Assembly (NCBI GenBank): GCA_020634555.1
Contig: JACKBK010000004.1
Span: 62,001 to 126,000, forward strand
Reading direction: 5' to 3'
Length of the DNA stretch: 64,000 nt
Source of the DNA: Caldilineae bacterium
Lineage (GTDB): Bacteria; Chloroflexota; Anaerolineae; JAAEKA01
Position 1 is the first letter of the stretch. The number at the start of each line of letters is the position of its first letter. The notes under the pieces are model-generated. The model had not been told where the DNA came from and made no database searches. It saw nothing but the letters and a program-made list of their open reading frames with translations. The position numbers were made by a program, and so were the translations under genes. Positions 1 to 7,244 of the stretch are shown piece after piece.

Positions 1-329
1 AGCACGTTGCCGAACGGCGCCGGCAACTTGGAGAGCGGTAGCGCCAGCAGCGCGGCAATGATCAGACCGATGATCAAGCCAACGCCTCCGTATGCCAACT
101 GCTGCACGGGAAGTTGGCGTATCGTACGCCGCACCGAACGCGCTGGTTTGGTGGTGAGATAGGGAGCCACAATCGCGCCTATAACTGCGAAGATTAAAGC
201 GCCCGGCACCGCCCATTTCAGTGTGTTAAGGGTGAGGTCATTGGTACCAGCGATAAGAGTGCCGACATACCAGCCAATAAGTCCGAAGATGAAAAAGAGA
301 ATAACACGAAAAATCCGATCGGCCGTCAT
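1..329 (-). CDS. N-terminal part of a YacL-like PIN/TRAM membrane protein (runs off the window)
   Basis: The reading frame starts at an ATG at 329-327 after a strong GGAGG ribosome site and is open to the window edge, giving about 109 residues. It shows transmembrane stretches near residues 6-25, 36-56 and 78-100, the last ending in 'ALLALPLSKLPAPFG', with a basic segment (RSVRRTIRQLP) between the second and third. This layout of an N-terminal membrane unit followed by a PIN nuclease and a TRAM domain is typical of YacL-like proteins, but the PIN and TRAM parts lie outside the window, so the family call rests on the N-terminus alone. It lies downstream of rplT but behind that operon's terminator and has its own promoter. 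Confidence 0.6.
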   Translation of the reverse strand, partial: MTADRIFRVILFFIFGLIGWYVGTLIAGTNDLTLNTLKWAVPGALIFAVIGAIVAPYLTTKPARSVRRTIRQLPVQQLAYGGVGLIIGLIIAALLALPLSKLPAPFGNV

Positions 330-438
330 CTGTGTCTACCTCCTGTGTAGATTTTCCCCTGGGCCAGCTACTCAGGCGACTGAGTACGGCCCGTCAAGAC
401 GGACCCGAAGATAACAGAAAAATAAGTCCTGTGACCTG

Positions 439-467
439 AGTTTACATCATTACCAGAGAATACGCAA
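439..467 (-). promoter_or_regulatory. Putative sigma70 promoter for the PIN/TRAM gene
   Basis: On the minus strand TTGCGT (467-462) and TAAACT (444-439) are separated by 17 bp. Transcription would start near 432 and give a leader of about 100 nt that contains a 7-bp hairpin (369-375 with 380-386) ahead of the start codon. Confidence 0.45.
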
Positions 468-481
468 CAAGATTGGGGGGG

Positions 482-525
482 AGAAAACAAAACCGCGCCG
501 GGCTTGGAACAGTGGCCCGGCGCGG
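482..525 (-). terminator. Rho-independent terminator of infC-rpmI-rplT
   Basis: A perfect 11-bp GC-rich stem (493-503 with 515-525) is followed on the minus strand by a T-rich run at 492-482. It lies 30 bp past the rplT stop codon. Confidence 0.9.
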
Positions 526-555
526 CTGTGAAGCAGCTAATGTGCGAAGGGTGGT

Positions 556-909
556 TCAGGATGCACTGCGCGCCATGTCAACAATTTGGGTGAACGTCGC
601 TGCGTCGTAGACGGCGATGTCAGCCAGAACCTTGCGGTCGATCTCGACGTTGGCCAGCTTCAGGCCATGCACCAGCCGGCTGTAGGTCAGGCCGTTCATG
701 CGTGATGCAGCGTTGATGCGCGCGATCCACAAACGGCGGAAGTCGCGTTTGCGCACGCGGCGATCCCGGTGAGAATACCACAGGGACTTCAACATCGCCT
801 CGTTGGCGCGCCGGAACAACAGATGCTTGGAGCCTTTTTGGCCGCGGGTCAGTTTTAGTACTTTGCGATGACGGTTGCGTGCCGTCACGCCGCGTTTTAC
901 TCGGGTCAT
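556..909 (-). CDS. rplT: 50S ribosomal protein L20
   Basis: This 117-residue protein has the standard L20 length and its hallmark basic N-terminus (TRVKRGVTARNRHRKVLKL), then KGSKHLLFRRANEAMLKSL and the WIARINAASR segment. L20 binds 23S rRNA early in assembly of the large subunit. It is the last gene of infC-rpmI-rplT, 32 bp after rpmI, and is followed by a strong terminator. In many bacteria L20 represses this operon by binding the leader or an intergenic RNA; I did not identify such a site here. Confidence 0.98.
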   Translation of the reverse strand: MTRVKRGVTARNRHRKVLKLTRGQKGSKHLLFRRANEAMLKSLWYSHRDRRVRKRDFRRLWIARINAASRMNGLTYSRLVHGLKLANVEIDRKVLADIAVYDAATFTQIVDMARSAS

Positions 910-941
910 TCTTCACGTGCCTCTTTATTTATTGGATGCCG

Positions 942-1145
942 CTATTCCAGGGTGGGAGCCAGCTTCTTGACACGCCGGCGCACGGCGGTATGATCAACAA
1001 CGTGCGCGTGGCTATAGGTCGCCTTAACCTTAGGCGACTTCTTGCGGCGCAGGTGGCCCTTGCCCTGGCGCATGCACATCAATTTTCCGGTGCCGGAATA
1101 CTTGAAGCGCTTGGCAGTTGCTTTGTGTGTCTTGATTTTTGGCAC
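942..1145 (-). CDS. rpmI: 50S ribosomal protein L35
   Basis: This 67-residue protein starts MPKIKTHKATAKRFKYSGTG, the standard L35 N-terminus, and contains the basic HLRRKKSPK segment. The length fits the family. It lies between infC (82 bp upstream) and rplT (32 bp downstream) on the same strand, the conserved bacterial order. A GGAGA ribosome site precedes the ATG. Confidence 0.97.
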   Translation of the reverse strand: MPKIKTHKATAKRFKYSGTGKLMCMRQGKGHLRRKKSPKVKATYSHAHVVDHTAVRRRVKKLAPTLE

Positions 1146-1227
1146 AACAATCTCTCCTCAATGCGTTGCTATGTCCACCGGACAACCGACGGGTAAGGTC
1201 GCTGCACCCACCTAGTGGGCCGGTGTG

Positions 1228-1746
1228 CTACTTTGTTGTCTTTGGCGCCATGATCATCAGAAGGCTGCGGCCTTCAAATCCGGGCGCCTTTTCGATTTCA
1301 CCCACGTCTTGCAGGTCGGCAGCGACGCGCTGGAGCAGCGCTTCCGCTACCTCGGGATGGGTGATTTCTCGGCCGCGAAAGCGCACACGAACCTTGACCT
1401 TGGATTCGTCGAGCAGGAACTTGCGCGCCCGCCGCAGTACAACGGCGATGTCGTGTTCGCCGGTCTTTGGCCGAAGCCGGATCTCTTTGATCTCGACTTC
1501 TTTCTGCATCTTGCGCGCCTCGCGCTCTTTTTTGGCGCGTTCGTATTGGAACTTGCCAAAATCCATCAACCGGCAGACTGGCGGATCCGCCTGCGGCGCA
1601 ACCTCGACCAGATCCGTGTTGAGTTCCTGCGCCATAGACAGCGCTTGCGCACGCGGCATTACGCCCAGTTGCTTGCCATCAATCCCGATGACCCGCAACT
1701 CAGGCGCTCTGATGCGCTCATTTACTCGATGTCTCTTGGTGCTAAT
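1228..1746 (-). CDS. infC: Translation initiation factor IF-3, rare ATT start
   Basis: IF-3 binds the 30S subunit and checks start codon and initiator tRNA. From an ATT at 1746-1744 the product is 172 residues. It begins STKRHRVNERIRAPELRVIG, which carries the NERIRxPE(L/V)R segment that opens the IF-3 N-domain; the C-domain contains IKEIRLRPKTGEHD. The first ATG/GTG/TTG in frame is the TTG at 1698, which would delete that conserved segment, and no upstream in-frame ATG fits. AAGGGGG sits just before the ATT. A rare AUU start in infC is well known from E. coli, where IF-3 discriminates against its own start codon and so regulates itself. The same autoregulation is likely here (inference). Confidence 0.93.
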   Translation of the reverse strand: MSTKRHRVNERIRAPELRVIGIDGKQLGVMPRAQALSMAQELNTDLVEVAPQADPPVCRLMDFGKFQYERAKKEREARKMQKEVEIKEIRLRPKTGEHDIAVVLRRARKFLLDESKVKVRVRFRGREITHPEVAEALLQRVAADLQDVGEIEKAPGFEGRSLLMIMAPKTTK

Positions 1747-1856
1747 TGCAACCCCCTTCTCAGGGTTAACATGTTGAAAGCCATCAAATGACCTTGCCTA
1801 TACCGAACACAACGCCCCCGTACTCACGTTCGGGAGCGTCTCCTAAACACTGGCCG

Positions 1857-1885
1857 ATTATAGACGCATTCAGAGGAGGAGTCAA
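1857..1885 (-). promoter_or_regulatory. infC: Sigma70 promoter of infC-rpmI-rplT
   Basis: TTGACT (1885-1880) and a perfect TATAAT (1862-1857) are separated by 17 bp on the minus strand. Transcription from about 1850 gives a leader of roughly 100 nt, which contains a possible 9-bp stem (ACGCTCCCG with CGGGGGCGT). Confidence 0.8.
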
Positions 1886-1916
1886 ATCGCCGCTAGGCTC
1901 CAACGGCGATGCACGA

Positions 1917-1946
1917 TTGCTCTTGCTGCCTGACCCATGGTACAAT
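1917..1946 (+). promoter_or_regulatory. Putative promoter for the secreted protein at 2008
   Basis: TTGCTC (1917-1922) and TACAAT (1941-1946) with an 18-bp spacer point toward the gene at 2008. It lies back to back with the infC promoter. Confidence 0.45.
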
Positions 1947-2007
1947 GGCAGCAGTCTTTGCAACCCTCGGTGAAATCGCCGGAGGCGTGCGTTCAAGGAG
2001 TGATTTC

Positions 2008-3213
2008 ATGGTCCATCGGTATCATGTATGCGCGGCGGCGCTGGTAGGTGCTCTTCTGGGGCTGCTCGTTCTATCGCCAGCAGCCGCGCTGGCCAGCGCT
2101 CCGTTGTATCATAACCAGCCGGCGCCAGCCACGCCGTTTCCTACACCGTCGCCGCTGGCCAGCGCCACGCCAACAGCGTCCGTCAGCGCCACGCCGTTCC
2201 CAACACCACCCCCGCTGCAAAGCGTAACGCCTTCGGCTTCCGCCAGCGCCACACAGTTCCCCACGCCATCTCCTGTCTCCAGCGGCACACCGGTGCCAAC
2301 ACCGCCGGGGTCGCCAACCTTGATGCCGGCCAACTGTATCGATCTCATCAGGAATGGCGGCTTCGAGTGGGATGGCGACTGGCAGTTGGGTTGGGATCCC
2401 CTGTCTCCTTTCTACAATAGCAACGCCGCGTTCGTGGTCAGTGGCGCCCGCAGCATGGCCCAGGGTGCAGTTGGCCAGGCACCGGTGACGACCCCGGCTT
2501 ACTCATCGATCCGCCAGGATGTTACCCTGCCAGCCTGGGCGACGTCGGCTGCCATCACATTTTGGTATTACCCGATGTCGAACGCTGCTGCCGGCGGCCT
2601 GAACCGCCAGGAGCTAATTCTGCTGGACCCGTTGGCCTTCGATGAGACGGTCGCTATTCTGTGGCAGGTCACTGAGAATGGTCAGCAATGGATACAGCAT
2701 CCGTCAATCAACCTGGACGATTACATCGGCCGCACGCTTTCAGTCTACTTCAACGCCCGCAACGCTGGCGACGGCACATGGACCGGCATGTACCTGGACG
2801 ATGTATCGTTGCTGGCTTGCGGTCCGGCGGTTGTGACGCTTACGCCAACTGCGGTTGTATTGCCCGTTACCGTGCCGGCCAATGGTGGCAATACAGGCAC
2901 AGGTGGTGAGCATATCGTGGTGACACCGTCCGCAGGTGAAACGGTTATCTCAGTTTCTCCCAGTACGACGACATCAGGTGATGTGCCTATCGCGCCTACG
3001 GCTTCCCACGGGGAAACGAACGATCAGCCTCGGAGCGAGTCGCCGTCGTTCTTTGACAGGTTGGGTGGCAATCTCGATACGACCGCTGTTTTAATCGGAC
3101 TCGGCGTTGCGGCGTTTCTGATCGTCCTGGGCATTGTTTGGTGGTTTCGGCGCAGGGACAGCAGGGAGTCGCATGATGCGCAGGACACATACGACGGTTC
3201 GCAGGGGGCTTGA
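2008..3213 (+). CDS. Secreted, C-terminally membrane-anchored protein with Pro/Thr/Ser linker
   Basis: I place the start at the ATG at 2008, with AAGGAG at 1995-2000, rather than at the upstream in-frame ATG at 1909, because the product then begins with a clear signal peptide (hydrophobic core about residues 8-30). Residues about 38-100 are a low-complexity linker built from repeated (A/Q)TPFPTPSP-like units. A globular domain of about 160 residues follows (NGGFEWDGDWQLGW to MYLDDVSLLAC), resembling the jelly-roll 'NGGFE...DDVSL' domains that bind carbohydrate. A second Thr-rich linker leads to a transmembrane helix about residues 358-380 and a short charged cytoplasmic tail. The 401-residue protein is probably displayed on the surface; its ligand is unknown. 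Confidence 0.75.
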   Translation: MVHRYHVCAAALVGALLGLLVLSPAAALASAPLYHNQPAPATPFPTPSPLASATPTASVSATPFPTPPPLQSVTPSASASATQFPTPSPVSSGTPVPTPPGSPTLMPANCIDLIRNGGFEWDGDWQLGWDPLSPFYNSNAAFVVSGARSMAQGAVGQAPVTTPAYSSIRQDVTLPAWATSAAITFWYYPMSNAAAGGLNRQELILLDPLAFDETVAILWQVTENGQQWIQHPSINLDDYIGRTLSVYFNARNAGDGTWTGMYLDDVSLLACGPAVVTLTPTAVVLPVTVPANGGNTGTGGEHIVVTPSAGETVISVSPSTTTSGDVPIAPTASHGETNDQPRSESPSFFDRLGGNLDTTAVLIGLGVAAFLIVLGIVWWFRRRDSRESHDAQDTYDGSQGA

Positions 3214-3664
3214 GCGGCTGTCGGGATGCAAGACCACAGCCTTGTTGCGTCTTTCTTGAAACAATTGTGTGAGTTTAACGATTCCTCGTCATTCCCGCTG
3301 ATGAACCTTAAGAAATTAATCCGGTAAGCAGCCGTTGCTCGTCATTCCCGCGGAGGCGGGAATCTACTCTTCACGGTCCTGGGTTCCCGCCTTCGCGGGA
3401 ACGACGGTGATTACCGAATTTGATTCTTAACTTTCATAAGCGGGAGTCTGGTGTTTCGCCAGCCGTTATTTGATGAGTGGGCATCCTCAGATGCCTGCGC
3501 TTGCGCCGCAGGTGCAAGCGTGCCGGGTTCGCATGTGAGCATGCGAACTCCACAAATCAAGATTGACGTGGTACGGGTGCCTGTGGAGAATAGATTCTCG
3601 CCTCCGCGGGGATGACGAGCGAATAGCGACGCGCGGGCAAACCTGACAACAGAAAGGAAGGGCT
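3214..3664 (+). repeat. Palindrome-rich spacer with a 30-bp inverted repeat pair
   Basis: No gene is supported here. Two 30-bp copies of one sequence lie in opposite orientation at 3337-3366 and 3591-3620, matching at 28 of 30 positions and bounding about 284 bp. The core is the 'CATTCCCGCGGAGGCGGGAAT' type of palindrome split over its two halves; a second self-complementary unit of the same kind (TTCCCGCCTTCGCGGGAA) lies at 3383-3400, and a half copy at 3288-3300. Another perfect stem, GTTCGCATG/CATGCGAAC, is near 3528-3549. Such GC-rich CATTCCCG palindromes are widespread dispersed repeats in bacteria. Confidence 0.7.
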
Positions 3665-4681
3665 TTGCAACTGAAGATTTTTACGGACGAGACCGGTTTC
3701 GACTTGTTGCGTTCGCACTGGAACAACTTGCTGACCAGCAGCGCGGCTAACACCGTGTTTCTGACGTGGGAATGGCAGTCTACCTGGTGGCGTTGTCTGG
3801 GTACGGGTGATCTCTACCTCCTGGCTTGGTTCGACGACGACCGGCTGGTGGGCATTGCGCCGCTCTATCTCTCTCGCGGCGATGACGGCGTGCGCCGTTT
3901 CGCGTTGGTCGGGTGCGTTGATGTATCCGACTACCTCGATGTCATTGTCGCGTCTGGCTATGAGGAGGTTGTCTACCGCGCGCTGCTGGACTGGCTGCAA
4001 AGCCCGGCTGCACCTGCCTGGGACGTGATGTATCTCTGCAACCTGCCTGAAGACTCCGCAACCCACAAGCGATTGCCGGAACTGGCAGCTGCCCGCGGCC
4101 TGAGCAGCGTCGTCGCGGTCGAGGATGTCTGTCCGGTCATCAAACTGCCGGCCGACTACGAAAGCTACCTGCAGGACGTGCTTGGCAAGAAGCAGCGCCA
4201 CGAGGTGCGGCGCAAGGCGCGGCGTATCGGGGAAGCGGCCAACGTCTCGTGGTATGCCATTGACAGCACCTCGGATCTGCAGGCTGAAACCGACGCCTTC
4301 ATCGAACTGCACCGATTGAGCACCACCGAGAAGCATAGCTTCATGACTTCCGACATGCAGGTGTTTTTCCGCGAGATCGTCCGCGAAATGCATCAAGCCG
4401 GCTGGCTGTATCTGGCGTTTATCGAGCTGGATGGGCAACGTGCAGCCGCAATGCTCGGCTTTGTCTATGATAACCGCCTGCTGGTCTACAACTCTGGCTA
4501 TGACCCGGAGAACTTCGCCGAGCTTAGCCCGGGAATCGTCCTCACCAGCTACATCATCGAGGACGCTATCCAGCGCAACCTGCAAATCTTCGACTTCTTG
4601 CAAGGGGACGAGGTATATAAATATCGTTTTGGCGCGTCTGATACGTTGGTGTATGCCGTAACGATACAGAACACTCAATGA
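3665..4681 (+). CDS. CelD/FemAB-like GNAT acetyltransferase
   Basis: The start is a TTG at 3665 with AGGAAGGG just upstream; the product has 338 residues. The family (Acetyltransf_6) is recognisable from the N-terminal FLTWEWQSTWW segment, the 'LGKKQRHEVRRKARRI' helix in the middle, and the C-terminal acetyltransferase half with AAMLGFVYDNRLLVYNSGYD and LSPGIVL. Members attach acyl or aminoacyl groups to polysaccharides, peptidoglycan or glycolipids; the substrate here is unknown. The stop overlaps the next start (ATGA), so it is translationally coupled to the GT4 enzyme and probably opens a glycan operon running to about 9847. Confidence 0.85.
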   Translation: MQLKIFTDETGFDLLRSHWNNLLTSSAANTVFLTWEWQSTWWRCLGTGDLYLLAWFDDDRLVGIAPLYLSRGDDGVRRFALVGCVDVSDYLDVIVASGYEEVVYRALLDWLQSPAAPAWDVMYLCNLPEDSATHKRLPELAAARGLSSVVAVEDVCPVIKLPADYESYLQDVLGKKQRHEVRRKARRIGEAANVSWYAIDSTSDLQAETDAFIELHRLSTTEKHSFMTSDMQVFFREIVREMHQAGWLYLAFIELDGQRAAAMLGFVYDNRLLVYNSGYDPENFAELSPGIVLTSYIIEDAIQRNLQIFDFLQGDEVYKYRFGASDTLVYAVTIQNTQ

Positions 4682-5997
4682 ACCTTTTCCCCCTCTCCCC
4701 CGACCAGTCGCTGACCATCTGTATGCTCAGCGTTCACACCTGTCCGTTGGCAACACTGGGCGGCAAGGAGACCGGCGGTATGAACGTCTACGTGCGCGAC
4801 CTGAGCCGGGAACTGGCGCGCCAGGGACACCGCGTAGACATCTTCACGCGCTCCCAGGACGCCTGCGTGCCGCGGGTGTGCCACGACCTCGGCGACCGTG
4901 CCCAGGTCATTCATATCCCGGCCGGCCCGGAGATTCCCGTCAGCAAGGAGACGATCTACAATCACATGCCGGAGTTCACCGCGCGTGTGCGTGAGTTCGC
5001 CCAGAACAACGGCCGCCGCTACGACGTGATCCACAGCCATTACTGGCTATCCGGCGTCGCCGCTGAGGATTTGAGCCAGGCGTGGGGCGGCATACCAGTC
5101 GTGCAGATGTTCCACACCCTGGGCCATATGAAAAACCAGATCGCGCGTGCGCCCCATGAATACGCCAGTCAGCAACGGATCGACAGCGAGCAGACCATCA
5201 TGGCGTCCGCGGACCGGATCGTCGCCGGCAGCCCCCTCGACAAGGCGCAGATGGTCTGGCTCTACGGCGCTGACGCACACAAGATCGACGTCATTCCACC
5301 CGGTGTGGATTTGGCCCGTTTTCGCCCCATCGACACGCTGGAAGCCAAGGCGGCCATCGGCGTGCCGGCTGAGAAGCGCATGGTGCTTTTCGTCGGCCGC
5401 ATCGAGCCGCTGAAGGGCATCGACACCCTGCTGCGCGCCATGAAGCAGGTCGCCGAGGATTGCGGCGGCTGCGAAGGGCTGACCGTCGCCATCATCGGCG
5501 GCGACCCGTCGGAGTCGGAGGAGCAGATGACCGCGGAGATGGCCCGGCTGCATCGCCTGCGGGCTGAGCTGGGCATCGAGGAACTGGTCACGTTCCTGGG
5601 CAAGCGCGACCAGGACACCCTCCCTTACTATTACTCGGCCGCAGAGGTCGTGGTTATGCCCAGCCATTATGAGAGCTTTGGCATGGTCGCGCTGGAGGCC
5701 ATGGCTTGCGGCACCCCGGTCATCGCCAGCCGCGTCGGCGGGCTGAAGTTCGCCGTCGTCCACGGCTACACCGGCCTCCACGTCCCCGTCGCCAACCCCG
5801 ATGCGCTGGCCGTTGCCATCACCCGCCTGATGAAGAACGATGCCCTGCGCTGGGAACTGGAACGCAACAGCCAGCGCATTGCCCAGAACTACAGTTGGCA
5901 CAACATCTCTTGCCAGGTGGTCGATCTCTACACAGCGGCCATGGCAGCCCGCGCTGCGCAGCACGAGGGCAAGTTTGAGCGCCTGATCGCGTCGTGA
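4678..5997 (+). CDS. GT4 family glycosyltransferase (sucrose-phosphate-synthase/MshA-like)
   Basis: This 439-residue GT-B enzyme has the N-terminal glycine loop GGKETGGMNVYVRDLSRELA (about residues 21-42), the donor-domain opening VLFVGRIEPLKGIDTLLRA and the C-terminal ESFGMVALEAMACGTPVIAS with the conserved E-x7-E. These are the marks of retaining GT4 enzymes related to sucrose-phosphate synthase and MshA, which transfer a sugar from a nucleotide donor. Donor and acceptor cannot be read from sequence. It overlaps its upstream neighbour by 4 bp and the downstream GT1 gene by 4 bp, so the three are very likely one transcript. Confidence 0.9.
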   Translation: MNLFPLSPDQSLTICMLSVHTCPLATLGGKETGGMNVYVRDLSRELARQGHRVDIFTRSQDACVPRVCHDLGDRAQVIHIPAGPEIPVSKETIYNHMPEFTARVREFAQNNGRRYDVIHSHYWLSGVAAEDLSQAWGGIPVVQMFHTLGHMKNQIARAPHEYASQQRIDSEQTIMASADRIVAGSPLDKAQMVWLYGADAHKIDVIPPGVDLARFRPIDTLEAKAAIGVPAEKRMVLFVGRIEPLKGIDTLLRAMKQVAEDCGGCEGLTVAIIGGDPSESEEQMTAEMARLHRLRAELGIEELVTFLGKRDQDTLPYYYSAAEVVVMPSHYESFGMVALEAMACGTPVIASRVGGLKFAVVHGYTGLHVPVANPDALAVAITRLMKNDALRWELERNSQRIAQNYSWHNISCQVVDLYTAAMAARAAQHEGKFERLIAS

Positions 5998-7175
5998 CCC
6001 GCTTTCTTTTTACATCCCTGCCACTGGCGGGGCACATCGATTGGGGCGGCATGTTAGCAACAGCCGGCGAGCTGGCCACGCGGCCTGGCCATGTTGTCGC
6101 ATGGGCCAGCGGGCCAGCTATCGAGCCGGCCATCCAGCGCGCCGGCGTCGAGTTCCTGCCTCTCGTACACACCGGCTGGATTGAGCCGTCGCCGATGCCG
6201 CCCAACCTGGCAGCCGACCAACAGGCTGTGGCGCGCCAGCAGCGTGCTCTGGACGCCTGGTTGAACTCCGATGCCGTGCTGGCCGCGGCGCACGAGCTGG
6301 ACCGAACAGCAGCCGGCTGGCAGCCAGACGTGATCGTCGTGGAGCCGTACGCGGCAGCCGGGGCGCTGGTGGCGGAACGGCGCGGGGTGTCGCTCGTTGT
6401 CTGCGGCCGGCCGGCGCTGGCATTGCCGGCCAACCGGCCTCCCGGCCCCGCCGCGGCGCGCATTGCAGCATTGTGTCGCCAGTTCGGCGTCGCGGGCACT
6501 TCGTGGGACCTGGTCGGCGGACAGATTCGCTCACCGTGGCTGCATCTTGACTTCTTTGCGCGCCGCTGGTACGCCGATCTGCCGCAGCTTGGCCCGCAGA
6601 CGCGTTTCTTCGGCGCTGGCCCGGCGGCAGGCGGGTCCACCACGCCTCGTTCCAAAACGATCCTCATCACCCTGGGGAGCCTGTTTACCGACGATCCGGC
6701 CTTTTTCCGTATCGCCGCGGGCGCGGTGTTGGCCGAAGGGGGACAGCCGTTGGTGGTCACCGGGCGCCGCGACGTTGACTCTGACGCGGCAACGATCCTC
6801 GGCTTGCCGGCCGATGTCGAAGTCACGGACTGGGTGAACTTCGACGCGGTGTTGCCGCGCGTGGCTGGCATCGTCCACCACGGCGGCGTTGGGACAACCC
6901 ACGCTGCTCTGCGCCACGGCGTCCCGCAGGTGATCGTCCCGCACGCCGGTGACCAGCACGCCCAGGCAGGACGCATCACGCCGGCCGGCGCGGGCTACGG
7001 CGTCCGCCCGTCCGACTTCACCCCCGCCAACGCGCGCTGGTTCGCCCGCCAACTGCTCACCAGCGACACGCTGCACCTCGCCGCGTCTGTCTGGCAGGCC
7101 GAACTGGCGGCGCTGGGCGGCCCAACTGCTGCGGCAGATTCCCTGCAAGAGGTGACAGTCACTTTCCGAAAGTGA
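5994..7175 (+). CDS. GT1 (MGT-like) glycosyltransferase
   Basis: The start is a GTG at 5994 that overlaps the previous stop (GTGA). The 393-residue protein opens with FLFTSLPLAGHIDWGG, the acceptor-domain loop of UDP-glycosyltransferases, and carries the C-terminal donor signature VAGIVHHGGVGTTHAALRHG followed by GVPQVIVPHAGDQHAQAGRI. Relatives glycosylate lipids, polyketides or other small molecules; a glycolipid acceptor fits the neighbourhood but is not shown. The last codons (VTVTFRK) are formed by a 35-bp palindrome that spans the stop codon, described separately, so the C-terminus may have been rewritten by a repeat insertion. Confidence 0.88.
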   Translation: MTRFLFTSLPLAGHIDWGGMLATAGELATRPGHVVAWASGPAIEPAIQRAGVEFLPLVHTGWIEPSPMPPNLAADQQAVARQQRALDAWLNSDAVLAAAHELDRTAAGWQPDVIVVEPYAAAGALVAERRGVSLVVCGRPALALPANRPPGPAAARIAALCRQFGVAGTSWDLVGGQIRSPWLHLDFFARRWYADLPQLGPQTRFFGAGPAAGGSTTPRSKTILITLGSLFTDDPAFFRIAAGAVLAEGGQPLVVTGRRDVDSDAATILGLPADVEVTDWVNFDAVLPRVAGIVHHGGVGTTHAALRHGVPQVIVPHAGDQHAQAGRITPAGAGYGVRPSDFTPANARWFARQLLTSDTLHLAASVWQAELAALGGPTAAADSLQEVTVTFRK

Positions 7176-7184
7176 CTGTCACCT
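7150..7184. repeat. 35-bp palindrome spanning a stop codon
   Basis: Arms 7150-7166 and 7168-7184 are perfectly complementary around a single central base. The stop codon of the GT1 gene (7173-7175) lies in the right arm. The RNA would fold into a long stem, but no T-run follows, so it is better seen as a repeat element than a classical terminator. Confidence 0.75.
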
Positions 7185-7209
7185 GGTCCTGCCTTCTCAG
7201 CACCCCGGT

Positions 7210-7237
7210 TTCAACCCGGCCCAGTCCGTGGTATAAT
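7210..7237 (+). promoter_or_regulatory. Promoter giving a leaderless or near-leaderless mRNA
   Basis: A perfect TATAAT at 7232-7237 has a weak -35 (TTCAAC, 7210-7215) 16 bp upstream. The start codon GTG at 7245 is only 7 bases past the -10 box, where transcription normally begins, and there is no ribosome site. Confidence 0.55.
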
Positions 7238-7244
7238 CAGCCGC

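Noticed and set aside
1139..1791. Plus-strand frames opposite infC
   Set aside because: They have no motifs and the minus strand encodes IF-3 with promoter and operon context.
3337..3620. CRISPR array
   Set aside because: There are only two long repeat copies and they are inverted, not direct; there is no regular spacer length and no cas gene in the window.
3557..4678. Long minus-strand frame of 373 codons opposite the GNAT gene
   Set aside because: It mirrors the third-position bias of the plus-strand GNAT gene, has no family motif, and lacks a ribosome site. The plus-strand protein has clear CelD/FemAB features.
5047..6979. Two minus-strand frames of over 300 codons opposite the GT4 and GT1 genes
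   Set aside because: They are antisense shadows rich in Arg, Ala, His and Gln with no motifs; both plus-strand genes show complete glycosyltransferase signatures.
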